Shown here: piece by piece, positions 24,497 to 34,289 of the stretch
How the letters are laid out: every line of letters begins with the position of its first letter
Position numbering within the stretch: position 1 is the stretch's first letter
Source of the DNA: an uncultured Pelagibacteraceae bacterium
Lineage (GTDB): Bacteria > Pseudomonadota > Alphaproteobacteria > Pelagibacterales > Pelagibacteraceae
Direction: 5' to 3'
Length of the DNA: 36,505 nt
Assembly (NCBI GenBank): GCA_902573295.1
Contig: CACGJB010000002.1
Location: 72,433 to 108,937 of the forward strand
Translations under genes and position numbers: made by a program
Notes under the pieces: generated by a model
Told to the model about the DNA's origin: nothing
Databases searched by the model: none
Seen by the model: only the letters and a program-made list of their open reading frames with translations

Positions 24497-25401
24497 TGAT
24501 TAGTAAAGATTTTTTTAAACAAACTAGAATATTAGATGGTGGGATGGGTCAAGAATTACTCGCTAGAGGAATGAAGCCAAATTCAACACTATGGAGTGCT
24601 AATGCAATATTAGATGAAAATTATCATCAACTTGTTTTAGATACCCACGTTGATTTCATTAAAGCAGGAGCAGAAATCATTGTAACAACAACTTTTGCAA
24701 CACGACAAAAACGTTTAAAAGAAAATAATCTTTTAGATAAATTTGAATATTTAAATCAAAAAGCAGGTGAAATTGCTCAAACTGCAAAAAAAAAGTTTCC
24801 TAATACTTTTGTTGCAGGAGGCATACCTCCACAAAATTTAACTTATGAAGCAGATGATAGAGATGAGGCTGAAATAATTGAAAATTTCAATGCACAAGCA
24901 AAAGCTCTTAATCCCTATATTGATTTTTTTTACTTTGATGTTTGGAGTAGTATTAAAGAGGTTAAATGTGGTATCGAAGCTGTGAAAGAATTTAAAAAGC
25001 CTTATTTAGTTGGATTACATATATCGGAAGGAACAAAGCTACCTAGCGGAGAAAGAATCAAAGAAATAAAAAATATAATTGATGAGAATTCTCTAGGAGT
25101 AATGTTGTCTTGTGTTTCTCCTGAAAATTTTGAGAAAAATTTGTATGAATTAAAAAGTTTAAATGTACCATTTGGTTTTAAATTGAATGGTTTTGTTACA
25201 ACTAAACTAAATGAGAGTTATACATCTGTTTTTTTAGGAAAAAAAACTAATCCGAATGAAATCTTAGGAAAGAGAAAAGATTTGACACCAGCTAAATTTA
25301 AAGAAATTGCTAAAAAATTCAAAGAAAATGGTGCAACGATAATTGGTGGTTGTTGTGAAACAAGCCCATTACATATTGAGGCAATTTCAAAAATTAAGTG
25401 A
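24496..25401 (+). CDS. Homocysteine S-methyltransferase family protein
   Basis: A 301-residue zinc-dependent methyltransferase of the MmuM/BHMT type, which moves a methyl group from S-methylmethionine, betaine or a related donor to homocysteine. RILDGGMGQELLARG opens the barrel, and the zinc cysteines are Cys206 (MLSCVSPE) and Cys286-Cys287 (GGCCETSP). Length suits MmuM more than BHMT. No SAM-V riboswitch-length leader is available, since the start lies within the upstream stop. Its end overlaps the convergent EamA gene by 8 nt. Confidence 0.9.
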   Translation: MISKDFFKQTRILDGGMGQELLARGMKPNSTLWSANAILDENYHQLVLDTHVDFIKAGAEIIVTTTFATRQKRLKENNLLDKFEYLNQKAGEIAQTAKKKFPNTFVAGGIPPQNLTYEADDRDEAEIIENFNAQAKALNPYIDFFYFDVWSSIKEVKCGIEAVKEFKKPYLVGLHISEGTKLPSGERIKEIKNIIDENSLGVMLSCVSPENFEKNLYELKSLNVPFGFKLNGFVTTKLNESYTSVFLGKKTNPNEILGKRKDLTPAKFKEIAKKFKENGATIIGGCCETSPLHIEAISKIK

Positions 25402-26281
25402 CATTTTTATAATCTGCTTTTCTTGCTAAATATATTCCAATGAATACAGCAATTAATGCAACTATAATTTTTGAGGTAATTATTTCATTTAGAAATATAT
25501 AACCTAAAATAATTCCAAAAATTGGAATGATATATGAAACTTGTGAATGAAATATAAGACCATTTGTTTTTAAAATTCTAAATCTTAACAACCAGGCTAT
25601 ACCAGTAGGAAAAATTCCTAAATATATTACAGATATAATTGAGTCCATTGAAGGATTTAACGCCCAAGGTCTTTCAAAAATTAAAGTGAATGGAAAAAGT
25701 ATAATTGTTGACCAAATTAAAATTGAACCTGTAACATTTTCGTTTTCTTTATCGCTTATTTTTAAAGTTATTACACCTCCAATTACATAACAAGTAGATC
25801 CAAGTAGAATTAGAAGTGCAGCAACAAAATTATTTTCATTAATTAAAAAATTATCTGAAAATAAGAATACTATTCCAGAAAACCCAATTAATAATCCAAT
25901 TGTTTTTAATAAATTAAATTTTTCTCCTTTTAAAAAAAAGTGAGCTAGAACAGTTGAGCTTAATGGTGTTGTTGACATCAAGATAGCAGCTAAATTACTC
26001 TGAACAAAATTAACTCCATAAGATATCAATATGAATGGAATAACTAAGTTTACCAATCCTATAATTGCAAACCATTTCCAATCCTTTGAAAATGCCTCAA
26101 TTTTTATATTTTTATATAAACATAATATTAAAACCGGTATAGCTCCTAAAAAAGATCTTAAGAAACCTATTGTAATAGGTCCAAATGAATATGTGGCAAT
26201 TTTAATGTTAAAAAAAGCTGAAGCCCATATTAATGATAACAAAGTCAACAACAAATAATCAACTAATTGGGGTTTTCTCAT
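25394..26281 (-). CDS. EamA/DMT-superfamily transporter
   Basis: A 295-residue membrane protein with ten predicted helices and two EamA repeats, the drug/metabolite exporter superfamily (RhaT/YdcZ-like). LLLTLLSLIWASAFFNIKIA at the N-terminus is typical. The substrate cannot be deduced; amino acids or metabolites are common. The start overlaps the end of the YbaK-like gene by 4 nt. Confidence 0.9.
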   Translation of the reverse strand: MRKPQLVDYLLLTLLSLIWASAFFNIKIATYSFGPITIGFLRSFLGAIPVLILCLYKNIKIEAFSKDWKWFAIIGLVNLVIPFILISYGVNFVQSNLAAILMSTTPLSSTVLAHFFLKGEKFNLLKTIGLLIGFSGIVFLFSDNFLINENNFVAALLILLGSTCYVIGGVITLKISDKENENVTGSILIWSTIILFPFTLIFERPWALNPSMDSIISVIYLGIFPTGIAWLLRFRILKTNGLIFHSQVSYIIPIFGIILGYIFLNEIITSKIIVALIAVFIGIYLARKADYKNVT

Positions 26282-26760
26282 TCTGTTATCTCTTTTATAT
26301 CACCTAAAGTTAATGCTTTTAAATTTTCAAAGTCTATTTCAAAAACTGCGTTAGGATGTCCAGCTGCCGCGAATATAGTGGTGAAATTTTTTAAATTTTC
26401 ATCTATATATATTTTAATTTTTGTGAGATGACCTATGGGTGAGACACCTCCTATAGTGTAACCTGTCACTCTTTTAACATCCTCAGGTTTGGCCATTGAA
26501 ACATCTTTTTTATTTAAAATTTTTTTTAATTTATTTAATGAGCACCTTTTATCTCCAGAAACTAAACATAAAACAAAACTATCCCCTGCTCTAAAAAGTA
26601 AGCTTTTGACAATTGCCCCTTCTTTGCAACCTAAAGCTGTAGCTGCATCATTAGCTGTTCTGGCTGTTTGTTCCAATTCAATTACTTTTAAATCAGGGTT
26701 AAATTGTTTTAGTGATTTTTCAGCTCTTAAAACTGGCTCTTTATTAAGTATTGTGTTCAC
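26278..26760 (-). CDS. YbaK/EbsC-family aminoacyl-tRNA deacylase
   Basis: A 160-residue trans-editing domain protein of the YbaK/ProX group, which hydrolyses mischarged tRNA (for example Cys- or Ala-tRNAPro). Family blocks are the IVKSLLFRAGDSFVLCLVSGDKRC stretch and the GYTIGGVSPIGH loop, followed by FAAAGHPNAVFEI. It forms a two-gene operon with the EamA transporter. Exact tRNA specificity cannot be assigned. Confidence 0.88.
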   Translation of the reverse strand: MNTILNKEPVLRAEKSLKQFNPDLKVIELEQTARTANDAATALGCKEGAIVKSLLFRAGDSFVLCLVSGDKRCSLNKLKKILNKKDVSMAKPEDVKRVTGYTIGGVSPIGHLTKIKIYIDENLKNFTTIFAAAGHPNAVFEIDFENLKALTLGDIKEITE

Positions 26761-26897
26761 AAGTTAAATTTATTTATATTTTTAGTGACTAATTACACTA
26801 CTTATGTGAAAATTGCATAGGTGTTATTTATTAAATAAGCAATATTTTTAAGTATTTTTTTGTTATTCAAGCCTTACAAAATTACACAGGAGACAAA
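26761..26897. promoter_or_regulatory. Divergent intergenic region upstream of glnA
   Basis: The longest gene-free stretch in the window (137 nt), very AT rich. It holds the glnA Shine-Dalgarno AGGAG (26888-26892). I see no sigma-54 GG/GC pair, no clear NtrC palindrome, and no fold resembling the glutamine riboswitch. A TTGCAT at about 26813 could be a -35 box, without a good -10 partner. Control of glnA is therefore not readable from this sequence. Confidence 0.35.
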
Positions 26898-28304
26898 ATG
26901 AGCGCAGCAAAAGTTTTAAAATTTATTAAAGAAAAAGAAGCAGAATTTGTAGATCTTCGATTTACTGACCCAAGAGGGAAACTTCAACATTTAACAATGG
27001 ATGCTACAATAGTTGATGAGGATATGTTGAATGAAGGCGTCTTCTTTGATGGTTCATCTATTGCTGGATGGAAAGCAATCAATGAGTCTGACATGATTTT
27101 AAAACCTGATACAGCAAGAATGTTCATGGACCCTTTCACGTCTCATAACACTGTAGTTTTGTTCTGTGATATTCTTGATGCTATAAAAAAATCTCCTTAT
27201 GAAAGAGATCCTAGAGGTGTTGCTAAAAAAGCTGAAGAATATTTAAAAGCTTCAGGTGTTGGAGACAAGGCTTTCTTTGGTCCTGAGCCTGAGTTTTTTG
27301 TATTTGATGATGTGAGAATTAAGAATGATATGAATGAATGTGGATTTAAAATAGATAGTAAAGAAGGTCCATACAATTCTGGAAAAGAATACGAAAATGG
27401 TAACATGGGTCATAGACCTCCAGTTAAAGGTGGTTATTTTCCTGTACCACCAGTTGACAGTGAACAAGATATGCGTGGTGAATATCTTAAAAATTTAAAA
27501 GAAGTTGGTATCAAGGTTGAAAAACATCATCACGAAGTTGCTCCTAGTCAGCATGAGCTTGGTATGTACTTTGGAACTTTAGTTGATCAGGCTGATAACG
27601 TTCAATTATATAAATATGTTGTGCAAATGGTTACACATTCGTTTGGGAAAACTGCAACATTTATGCCAAAACCTGTGGCTGGAGATAATGGTTCAGGTAT
27701 GCATATTCATCAATCTATTTGGAAAGGTGATACACCAGTATTCTCCGGAGATGCATACGCGGGCTTAAGTGAAACAGCTCTAAATTACATTGGAGGAATT
27801 TTAAAACATGCCAAAGCAATTAATGCTTTTGCCAACTCTACTACAAATAGTTACAAAAGATTAATTCCAGGATTTGAAGCTCCAGTTCTTCTTGCGTATT
27901 CAGCAAGAAATAGATCGGCATCTTGTAGAATACCTATTACCTTAAGTAAAAAAGGTGCAAGATGTGAAATAAGATTTCCTGATGCTTCTGGAAACCCTTA
28001 TTTGACTTTCGCAGCAATGCTTATGGCGGGTCTTGATGGAATTAAAAATAAAATTCATCCAGGTGAGTCTTTTGATAAAGATTTATATGAATTACCACCT
28101 GAAGAAGTTAAAGCTATTCCAACGGTTTGTGGTTCTTTAAGAGAAGCTATGGAGAGTTTAGACAAAGATAGAGAATTCTTAACTCAAGGCGGGGTATTTA
28201 CGGACGATCAGATTGATGCTTATATCGCACTAAAGTTTGAAGAGATACACAAGTTTGAGCATGCACCTCATCCTGTAGAGTTTGAGATGTATTACAGTAG
28301 CTAA
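26898..28304 (+). CDS. glnA: Glutamine synthetase type I GlnA
   Basis: A 468-residue GS-I enzyme making glutamine from glutamate, ammonia and ATP; a dodecamer. [18 protein letters not shown] near 48-65 is the Asp latch loop, followed by [12 protein letters not shown] and the [19 protein letters not shown] region. The adenylylation tyrosine Tyr397 (DLYELPPEE) matches the E. coli position, so GlnE-type control is possible. No glnB lies directly upstream, unlike many alphaproteobacteria. Confidence 0.97.
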   Translation: MSAAKVLKFIKEKEAEFVDLRFTDPRGKLQHLTMDATIVDEDMLNEGVFFDGSSIAGWKAINESDMILKPDTARMFMDPFTSHNTVVLFCDILDAIKKSPYERDPRGVAKKAEEYLKASGVGDKAFFGPEPEFFVFDDVRIKNDMNECGFKIDSKEGPYNSGKEYENGNMGHRPPVKGGYFPVPPVDSEQDMRGEYLKNLKEVGIKVEKHHHEVAPSQHELGMYFGTLVDQADNVQLYKYVVQMVTHSFGKTATFMPKPVAGDNGSGMHIHQSIWKGDTPVFSGDAYAGLSETALNYIGGILKHAKAINAFANSTTNSYKRLIPGFEAPVLLAYSARNRSASCRIPITLSKKGARCEIRFPDASGNPYLTFAAMLMAGLDGIKNKIHPGESFDKDLYELPPEEVKAIPTVCGSLREAMESLDKDREFLTQGGVFTDDQIDAYIALKFEEIHKFEHAPHPVEFEMYYSS

Positions 28305-28310
28305 TGTTAA

Positions 28311-28481
28311 TTACTGTTTAGTTGTTGCTATTGAATCTTTGTTAACACCTTTTTTAACTACGTAATCCTGTGTACCATTAGCACCTGTTTCGACTTCTTT
28401 ACGTAGATCTTTAAAGAAAGTTTTTTCTTTTAAAGAATCTTTTAAGTTTTTAACAAGATTTTTAAACTCAAATTTATTCAT
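28311..28481 (-). CDS. Small hypothetical protein
   Basis: A 56-residue lysine-rich soluble protein (starts MNKFEFKNLVKNLKDSL, contains DLRKEVETGANGTQDYVVKKG). I do not recognise it. The in-frame reading could extend upstream to 28529, but a well-spaced promoter (TTGCAT 28511-28516, TATAGA 28488-28493) would start transcription at about the ATG, which supports this start and a near-leaderless mRNA. It is convergent to glnA with 6 nt between stops. Confidence 0.6.
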   Translation of the reverse strand: MNKFEFKNLVKNLKDSLKEKTFFKDLRKEVETGANGTQDYVVKKGVNKDSIATTKQ

Positions 28482-28487
28482 GTACAA

Positions 28488-28516
28488 TCTATACATCAGA
28501 TATGCATATAATGCAA
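28488..28516 (-). promoter_or_regulatory. Predicted promoter of the small hypothetical gene
   Basis: On the minus strand TTGCAT (28511-28516) and TATAGA (28488-28493) are 17 nt apart. The expected transcription start is about 6-7 nt after the -10, at or next to the ATG at 28481. Confidence 0.5.
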
Positions 28517-28535
28517 TACTGATATGCAATTAATG
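28499..28535. repeat. Imperfect direct repeat, 22-nt period
   Basis: GATATGCATATAATG (28499-28513) and GATATGCAATTAATG (28521-28535) are 15-nt copies differing at two positions, with starts 22 nt apart (about two helical turns). They overlap the predicted promoter above and the gap upstream of it, so could be a tandem regulator site. AT-richness raises the chance of coincidence. Confidence 0.4.
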
Positions 28536-28547
28536 GGATAATACAAC

Positions 28548-28883
28548 TTACGATATTTTAAATGACTCTCCGCAGCCACAACGCTCGGTTTCATTTGGAT
28601 TATTAAATACAAATGATGAAGATAATTCCTCTTTTTTGTAATCCATTTCAGTACCTAGCAAATACATAACTGCAGCAGAGTCTACAAATACCTTTACTCC
28701 TTTGTCCTCAATAACTTCATCATGGGGATTATGCTCTTTAGTATATTCCATTACATAAGACATCCCTGCACAACCACCTGCTTTTACAGATACTCTAACT
28801 CCAATAGAATCTTTTTCAGCATTGGACATTATTTCTTTTATTCGTAATGCTGCGTTATCACTTAATTTAATTATTGGGTTCAT
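28548..28883 (-). CDS. sufA: A-type iron-sulfur carrier (SufA/ErpA-like)
   Basis: A 111-residue HesB/IscA-type carrier receiving Fe-S clusters from SufBCD and passing them to apo-proteins. The three conserved cysteines are Cys38 (GGCAGMSY), Cys102 and Cys104 (RCGCGESF). It is the last gene of the suf operon and overlaps sufT by 1 nt. SufA and ErpA cannot be separated by sequence alone; the name follows the operon. Confidence 0.92.
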   Translation of the reverse strand: MNPIIKLSDNAALRIKEIMSNAEKDSIGVRVSVKAGGCAGMSYVMEYTKEHNPHDEVIEDKGVKVFVDSAAVMYLLGTEMDYKKEELSSSFVFNNPNETERCGCGESFKIS

Positions 28884-29182
28884 TACAAATTCAATTCCAA
28901 TTTTGCTGCTTCTGACATCATATCTTTATTCCATGGCGGATCCCAAACTAACTCAAGATCAACATCCTCAATACCTTCGACTTGCATTGCGCCCTCTTTA
29001 ACCTCTTTTGGTAAACTCTCTGCAACTGGACAGTTTGGAGTTGTCAGAGTCATTTTGATAATAGCAAACTTTTCATCTTTTACTTTAATATCATAAATCA
29101 AACCTAATTCGTAGATATTTACAGGTAACTCAGGGTCATAAATTTTTCTTATTTCCTCAATTATTTCATCTTTTTTTGTCAT
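28883..29182 (-). CDS. sufT: SufT-like MIP18/DUF59 protein
   Basis: A 99-residue MIP18-type protein helping Fe-S cluster maturation. The diagnostic blocks are the IYDPELPVNIYELGLIYDI stretch and TLTTPNCPVAESLPKEV with its single conserved Cys. The position between sufU and sufA supports the SufT name; PaaD-type functions are excluded by context. Confidence 0.92.
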   Translation of the reverse strand: MTKKDEIIEEIRKIYDPELPVNIYELGLIYDIKVKDEKFAIIKMTLTTPNCPVAESLPKEVKEGAMQVEGIEDVDLELVWDPPWNKDMMSEAAKLELNL

Positions 29183-29185
29183 AAT

Positions 29186-29650
29186 TTAATTCTCAGTTTT
29201 TACTTCCTCTGCTTTTTCATCAAAGGCCGAAACCATTGTATGCCAAGATAAAGTTGCACATTTAACTCTCATTGGATATTGCTTAACACCAGATAAACAC
29301 ATTAGTTTAGTTTTTTCATCTTCGCTCAAATACTCAGATTTTAATTCAGGATTTTCTTTAATCATGCCTAAAAAATCCTCAACTATCTCTTTAGCCTCAT
29401 GTTCATTTTTTCCTTTAATCAAATCTGTCATTATAGAGGCTGAAGCCATTGAAATAGCGCAACCACTCCCTTCAAAAGATGCATCTTCTACAATTTTTTG
29501 TCCATTTAGTTTTAAATAAACATGAACGTTATCACCGCAAAGAGGGTTATTACCTTTGGCGTCTTTATTAAAACCTTCTGTCTTTCTAAGATTTCTAGGA
29601 TTCTTACCGTGTTCTAATATAATTTCTTGATATAGCTCTTTTAAATTCAT
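29186..29650 (-). CDS. sufU: SufU-like sulfur-transfer/scaffold protein
   Basis: A 154-residue IscU-fold protein. Cys38-Gly-Asp40, Cys64 and Cys131 are the zinc/cluster ligands, and an insert of about 20 residues before the last Cys (LKSEYLSEDEKTKLMCLSGV) marks the SufU type over IscU. SufU accepts sulfur from SufS, replacing SufE. It overlaps sufS by 1 nt. An extra Cys118 lies in the insert. Confidence 0.9.
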   Translation of the reverse strand: MNLKELYQEIILEHGKNPRNLRKTEGFNKDAKGNNPLCGDNVHVYLKLNGQKIVEDASFEGSGCAISMASASIMTDLIKGKNEHEAKEIVEDFLGMIKENPELKSEYLSEDEKTKLMCLSGVKQYPMRVKCATLSWHTMVSAFDEKAEEVKTEN

Positions 29651-30867
29651 TATAAATTAAATATTTTTTTACAGTTGTTTATTGACTGGTTTAGCTGATC
29701 TAAATCTTCTTTTGTATTATAAATACCAACTGATGCTCTAGCACTAGCTGGGATATTCAATTTGTCATGTAGAATTTGACAACAATGATGTCCTGCTCTT
29801 ATTGCAACCCCGTCTTCATCTAAGATAGTTGCAATATCATGAGGGTGAACTCCTTCTATAGTGAATGATAAAACCCCTCCTTTATTTTTTGGATTTCCAA
29901 TAAGTTTAACAGAGTTATTTTTTTGTAATAGCTCTTGTCCATATTCAACTAAGTCTGATTCGTGTTTCATAACGTTTTCTATACCAATGTTTTCTAAAAA
30001 TTTTATTGATTGATCGAAAGCAATTACTTGTGCTGTGGCCATAGTTCCTGCCTCGTATTTGTTTGGCAATTCACCATAAGAAATCCTATCTTTTTTAACT
30101 TCATTTATCATTCCTCCACCACCTTGGTATGGCGGCAATTCTTCTAACCATTTTTTCTTACCGTAAAGAACTCCTAAACCTGTAGGTCCATACATTTTGT
30201 GGCATGAAATTGCATAGAAATCACAATCTAAATCTTGCATATCTAATTTTAAATGTGGCGCTCCCTGACATCCATCAACTACAACAATTATTCCTTTTGA
30301 ATGTGCAAGCTGAGTAATTTCTTTTACGGGTAAAATTGCACCTGTTACATTCGACAGATGAGTAATAGAAATTAATTTTGTTTTTGGAGTTATTTTTTTT
30401 TCTATTTCCTCAAGAGTGATTTCACCTTCTTCATTTATTTCAGCAAAATTAATTTTTATATTTTTTGATTTCCTCAAGAAATGCCATGGTACATAATTTG
30501 AATGATGTTCTAGTTCTGTAATTAATACTTCATCACCTTCCTGTAGATAGCTTTGACCCAATGTATTAGCAACTAAATTTAATGCTTCAGTAGCACCTTT
30601 TGTAAAGACAATTTCATTTTTATCTTTAGCGTTAATATATTTTTGCACAGATGTTCTTGTATTCTCATACAAATTAGTGGCAGCAACTGCAAGATAATGG
30701 ACACTTCTACCAACATTTGAAAATTGTTTGGTATAAAATTCATTAATTCTATCCACAACTATCTTAGGTTTTTGAGAAGAATTCGCACTATCTAAATAAA
30801 CTAAATCATTATTTTGAATTTTTTCATCAAAAATTGGAAATTCTTTTTTTATCTGATCAATATTCAT
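29650..30867 (-). CDS. sufS: Cysteine desulfurase SufS
   Basis: A 405-residue PLP enzyme releasing sulfur from cysteine for Fe-S assembly. PLP-binding Lys224 (SCHKMYGPTG), TELEHHSNYVPW with His121/122, and active Cys362 in RAGHHCCQ are seen; a second Cys follows directly. It is a type II (SufS/CsdA) desulfurase. It overlaps sufD by 4 nt. Confidence 0.96.
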   Translation of the reverse strand: MNIDQIKKEFPIFDEKIQNNDLVYLDSANSSQKPKIVVDRINEFYTKQFSNVGRSVHYLAVAATNLYENTRTSVQKYINAKDKNEIVFTKGATEALNLVANTLGQSYLQEGDEVLITELEHHSNYVPWHFLRKSKNIKINFAEINEEGEITLEEIEKKITPKTKLISITHLSNVTGAILPVKEITQLAHSKGIIVVVDGCQGAPHLKLDMQDLDCDFYAISCHKMYGPTGLGVLYGKKKWLEELPPYQGGGGMINEVKKDRISYGELPNKYEAGTMATAQVIAFDQSIKFLENIGIENVMKHESDLVEYGQELLQKNNSVKLIGNPKNKGGVLSFTIEGVHPHDIATILDEDGVAIRAGHHCCQILHDKLNIPASARASVGIYNTKEDLDQLNQSINNCKKIFNL

Positions 30868-32111
30868 TCTTTAATTCCAATCATATTTTTTATTAAGTTT
30901 TTTATTTCTGAGTCAGTAATTTTTTCAACAACATCGAGTAGAAATCCATTAATTAAAAGCTCTCTTGATTGTTGGTAACTTAAGCCTCTAGACATTAAAT
31001 AAAATATAGAATCCTCATTTAAACTACCTGACGCTGAACCATGCGAACATTTAACATCATCGGCATAAATTTCTAGTTCAGGCTTTGCGTTAAACTCAGA
31101 CTCTTTATTTAACAATATTGCTTTGCTTAATTGATATCCATCGGTTTTCTGAGCATCAGAATTTACAAATATTTTTCCTTGATAAACTGCTTTAGAACTC
31201 TCATCTAAAACACTTTTAATTAGTTGATAACTTTTTGTATTTTCAGTTAGATGATTTATTATTGATCTGATTTCGTGGTGTTTATCATTATTCAAAGAAA
31301 AAACACCATTTACAAAAGCTGATGCATAAACTCCATTTAAATTACAATTTATCTCATTTTTAGAAAAATTTGATCCAGAGGATAAAATAAATGTTTCAGA
31401 AATACTGTTCTTATCTTGATCAATATTGTTAAAAGAATATTTAATGTTTTTATTCTCAAATCTATCTACTTTATAATTTTTTAAAACTGCATTTTCCTTT
31501 AATTCAAAGTTATAAAATATGTTTAAAAAGTTTTTTTCAGATGTATCATTAAATAAATCAATTAATCTTAATGAGCTATCTTTATCTAGTTCAAAATTAA
31601 GTCTTAAATTAATATTTTTAGACCAAATTTTGGAGTTTGTTGTATGATAGATAATTAAAGGTTTTGTTAATTGATATCCTTTTTTAACTAATATTTTAAA
31701 ACATTTATTAGTAAAGGCATTGTTCAAGTCTGATAATGAATTACTATTTTTAAATTCATTTATTGTTTCTGATTGATCAATTATTTCTATTTGATCTTTT
31801 TTTTCATATTCAAAATCAATTTTTTCAATTCTACCATTTATAAAGACTATTTTATTATGCTCTAATCCATCTACAAATACAGATGTATCAACTTTATTAG
31901 TAGATGTTTGGTCATTATAAAAACTAAGTTCTCCAATATTATTTTTTATTATTTGATTCAAATCTGAAAATTTCCAATCTTCCTCTTTTTTATTTGGAAA
32001 ACCTTTGTCTATGAAATTTTCTAAACAAAATTTTTTTATTTCAATATCTTTTTGAGATAAACTTAAATTTTTTATACTATTATCAAAATCTTTTTGTAAT
32101 TGTTCTTTCAT
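30864..32111 (-). CDS. sufD: SufD, Fe-S scaffold complex subunit
   Basis: A 415-residue beta-helix protein that forms the SufBC2D scaffold. The C-terminal family region DVKCSHGSASGSLNEDSIFYLMSRGLS is clear; the N-terminal half is poorly conserved and Asn/Lys rich. It starts directly at the end of sufC (0 nt). Confidence 0.93.
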   Translation of the reverse strand: MKEQLQKDFDNSIKNLSLSQKDIEIKKFCLENFIDKGFPNKKEEDWKFSDLNQIIKNNIGELSFYNDQTSTNKVDTSVFVDGLEHNKIVFINGRIEKIDFEYEKKDQIEIIDQSETINEFKNSNSLSDLNNAFTNKCFKILVKKGYQLTKPLIIYHTTNSKIWSKNINLRLNFELDKDSSLRLIDLFNDTSEKNFLNIFYNFELKENAVLKNYKVDRFENKNIKYSFNNIDQDKNSISETFILSSGSNFSKNEINCNLNGVYASAFVNGVFSLNNDKHHEIRSIINHLTENTKSYQLIKSVLDESSKAVYQGKIFVNSDAQKTDGYQLSKAILLNKESEFNAKPELEIYADDVKCSHGSASGSLNEDSIFYLMSRGLSYQQSRELLINGFLLDVVEKITDSEIKNLIKNMIGIKE

Positions 32112-32846
32112 TTAATTAAAATTTTCATATCCTTTTTTTTCTAACTCTAGGGCTAAATCTGGGCCACCAGATTTTACAATTTTTCCACTCATTAAAACGT
32201 GAACAAAATCAGGTTTTATATAATCAAGTAATCTTTGATAGTGTGTAATAATTAGAAATGAATTATTTTTATCTCTTAATGTATTAACTCCATCTGCAAC
32301 AATTTTTAAAGCATCAATATCTAAACCAGAATCTGTTTCATCTAAAATTGACAATTTAGGAGCTAGCAATGACATTTGTAAAATTTCATTTTTCTTTTTT
32401 TCACCTCCTGAAAAACCAACATTTAACTGTCTGTTTAATTTTTCTTCATCAAATTTTAATTCTTTGGATTTTTCTTTTACCAATTTCAGAAATTCAATTG
32501 CATCAAGCTCTTTCTCGCCCCTAGCTTTTCTCACAGCATTCAAAGAAGTTTTTAAAAATATATTTGTATTTACACCTGGAATTTCTAAAGGATATTGGAA
32601 AGCTAAAAATATACCCTTGTGTGCTCTTTCTTCTGTTTCAAGTTCAAATAAATCTTTTTCTTCAAAAAGAACTTCCCCTGAAACTTGATAGCCTTTTTTT
32701 CCTGATAAAATGTTAGACAAAGTACTTTTTCCAGATCCATTTGGGCCCATAATCGCATGAACCTCACCAGGATTTATATCTAAGGATAGCCCATTTAAAA
32801 TAGACTTATTATCAATCGTTGCATTTAAATTATTTATTTTAAGCAT
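32112..32846 (-). CDS. sufC: SufC, Fe-S assembly ATPase
   Basis: A 244-residue ABC-type ATPase driving SufBCD. Walker A GPNGSGKS (34-41), VGFSGGEKKKNEILQM signature and the LSILDETDSGLDIDALK Walker B/D-loop are typical of SufC. The start ATG 32846 overlaps the sufB stop (TAATG); a longer reading up to 32936 lies inside sufB and is rejected. Confidence 0.96.
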   Translation of the reverse strand: MLKINNLNATIDNKSILNGLSLDINPGEVHAIMGPNGSGKSTLSNILSGKKGYQVSGEVLFEEKDLFELETEERAHKGIFLAFQYPLEIPGVNTNIFLKTSLNAVRKARGEKELDAIEFLKLVKEKSKELKFDEEKLNRQLNVGFSGGEKKKNEILQMSLLAPKLSILDETDSGLDIDALKIVADGVNTLRDKNNSFLIITHYQRLLDYIKPDFVHVLMSGKIVKSGGPDLALELEKKGYENFN

Positions 32847-34288
32847 TAGCCTACACTTCCTTCCAGACTGATACCTACAAGTTTTTGTGCTTCTACAGCA
32901 AATTCCATGGGCAATTGTTGCAATACTTCCTTGCAAAAACCGTTAACAATTAAGCCAACAGCTTCCTCTGGATTTAATCCTCTTTGTTGGCAATAATGTA
33001 ACTGCTCTTCACTAATCTTGGATGTAGTTGCCTCATGAGCAATATTTGACTCAGAATTTTTATTTTTTATATAAGGCACAGTATGAGCACCACATTTATT
33101 ACCCATTAATAAAGAGTCACACTGAGTATAATTAGTTGAATTTTTGGCTTTTGATGAAATATCAACCAAACCTCTATAAGTCATATCTGAACTTCCGGCC
33201 GATATTCCTTTAGAAATTATTTTACTTTTAGTATTTTTGCCTAAATGGATCATTTTGGTACCTGTATCTGCTTTTTGATGATTGTTGGTAATAGCTATTG
33301 AATAAAATTCACCTACAGAATTATCTCCTTTAAGAATACAGCTAGGGTACTTCCAAGTAATTGCAGAACCTGTTTCAACTTGTGTCCATGAAATTTTTGA
33401 ATTTTTTCCTTTGCACAAACCTCTTTTTGTTACAAAATTATAAATTCCACCTTTTCCGTCTTTATCACCTGGATACCAATTTTGTACGGTTGAATATTTT
33501 ATTTCCGCATCGTCAAGTGCAATTAATTCTACATTAGCAGCATGTAATTGATTTTCATCTCTCATTGGAGCTGTACATCCTTCTAGGTAACTAACATAAC
33601 TTCCTTTGTCTGCAATAATTAAAGTTCTTTCAAATTGACCTGTATTAGATGCATTGATTCTAAAATAAGTTGATAGTTCCATTGGACATCTAATACCCTC
33701 TGGAATGTATACAAAAGAACCATCTGTAAAGACTGCTGAGTTTAATGTTGCAAAAAAATGATCACTTGTTGGAATTACAGATCCTAAATATTTTTTGACT
33801 AATTGAGGGTGATTTTGAATTGCCTCTGATATAGGGCAAAATATTATTCCTTGTTTTGTTAATTCATCTTTAAATGTAGTAGCTACAGAAACTGAGTCAA
33901 ATACTGCATCAACAGCTATTCCATTTAATCTCGCTTGCTCTTGTAAAGGAATTCCAAGTTTTTTATAGGTTTCTAAAAGTTTAGGATCCAGTTCATCTAA
34001 GCTTTTTGGTTTATCTTTCATACTTTTGGGAGCAGAGTAATAATATAAATCTTGATAATCTATTTTTGGAAATTTAGGTTTCTGCCAATCTGGTTCTTTT
34101 AATACCTTGAATCTCTCAAAAGCTTTTAGTCTGAATTCAAGCATCCATTCAGGTTCTTTTTTTATATTTGAAATAAATTTAATAACATCTTCATTCAAAC
34201 CTTTTGGGGCTTGAATATTTTCTATATCTGTAGAAAAACCATACTTGTAGTCTTTTAAATTATTTATTTCTTTTTGTCTGTTATCCAT
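32846..34288 (-). CDS. sufB: SufB, Fe-S scaffold subunit
   Basis: The 480-residue main scaffold protein on which the cluster is built. Family blocks include [39 protein letters not shown] and the [18 protein letters not shown] region near the C-terminus. It follows the IscR-type regulator by 1 nt and leads the assembly genes. Confidence 0.96.
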   Translation of the reverse strand: MDNRQKEINNLKDYKYGFSTDIENIQAPKGLNEDVIKFISNIKKEPEWMLEFRLKAFERFKVLKEPDWQKPKFPKIDYQDLYYYSAPKSMKDKPKSLDELDPKLLETYKKLGIPLQEQARLNGIAVDAVFDSVSVATTFKDELTKQGIIFCPISEAIQNHPQLVKKYLGSVIPTSDHFFATLNSAVFTDGSFVYIPEGIRCPMELSTYFRINASNTGQFERTLIIADKGSYVSYLEGCTAPMRDENQLHAANVELIALDDAEIKYSTVQNWYPGDKDGKGGIYNFVTKRGLCKGKNSKISWTQVETGSAITWKYPSCILKGDNSVGEFYSIAITNNHQKADTGTKMIHLGKNTKSKIISKGISAGSSDMTYRGLVDISSKAKNSTNYTQCDSLLMGNKCGAHTVPYIKNKNSESNIAHEATTSKISEEQLHYCQQRGLNPEEAVGLIVNGFCKEVLQQLPMEFAVEAQKLVGISLEGSVG

Positions 34289-34289
34289 T

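Noticed and set aside
26761-26897. Glutamine riboswitch or NtrC/sigma-54 site at glnA
   Set aside because: I could not find the conserved glnA-RNA segments, a TGGCAC-N5-TTGCA-like promoter or a TGCAC palindrome.
28294-28317. Inverted repeat ACAGTA/TACTGT after glnA as terminator
   Set aside because: Six-base stem with long loop and no T run.
32846-32936. Upstream extension of sufC
   Set aside because: It lies within sufB and adds Cys/Arg-rich sequence foreign to SufC; the TAATG junction gives the standard start.
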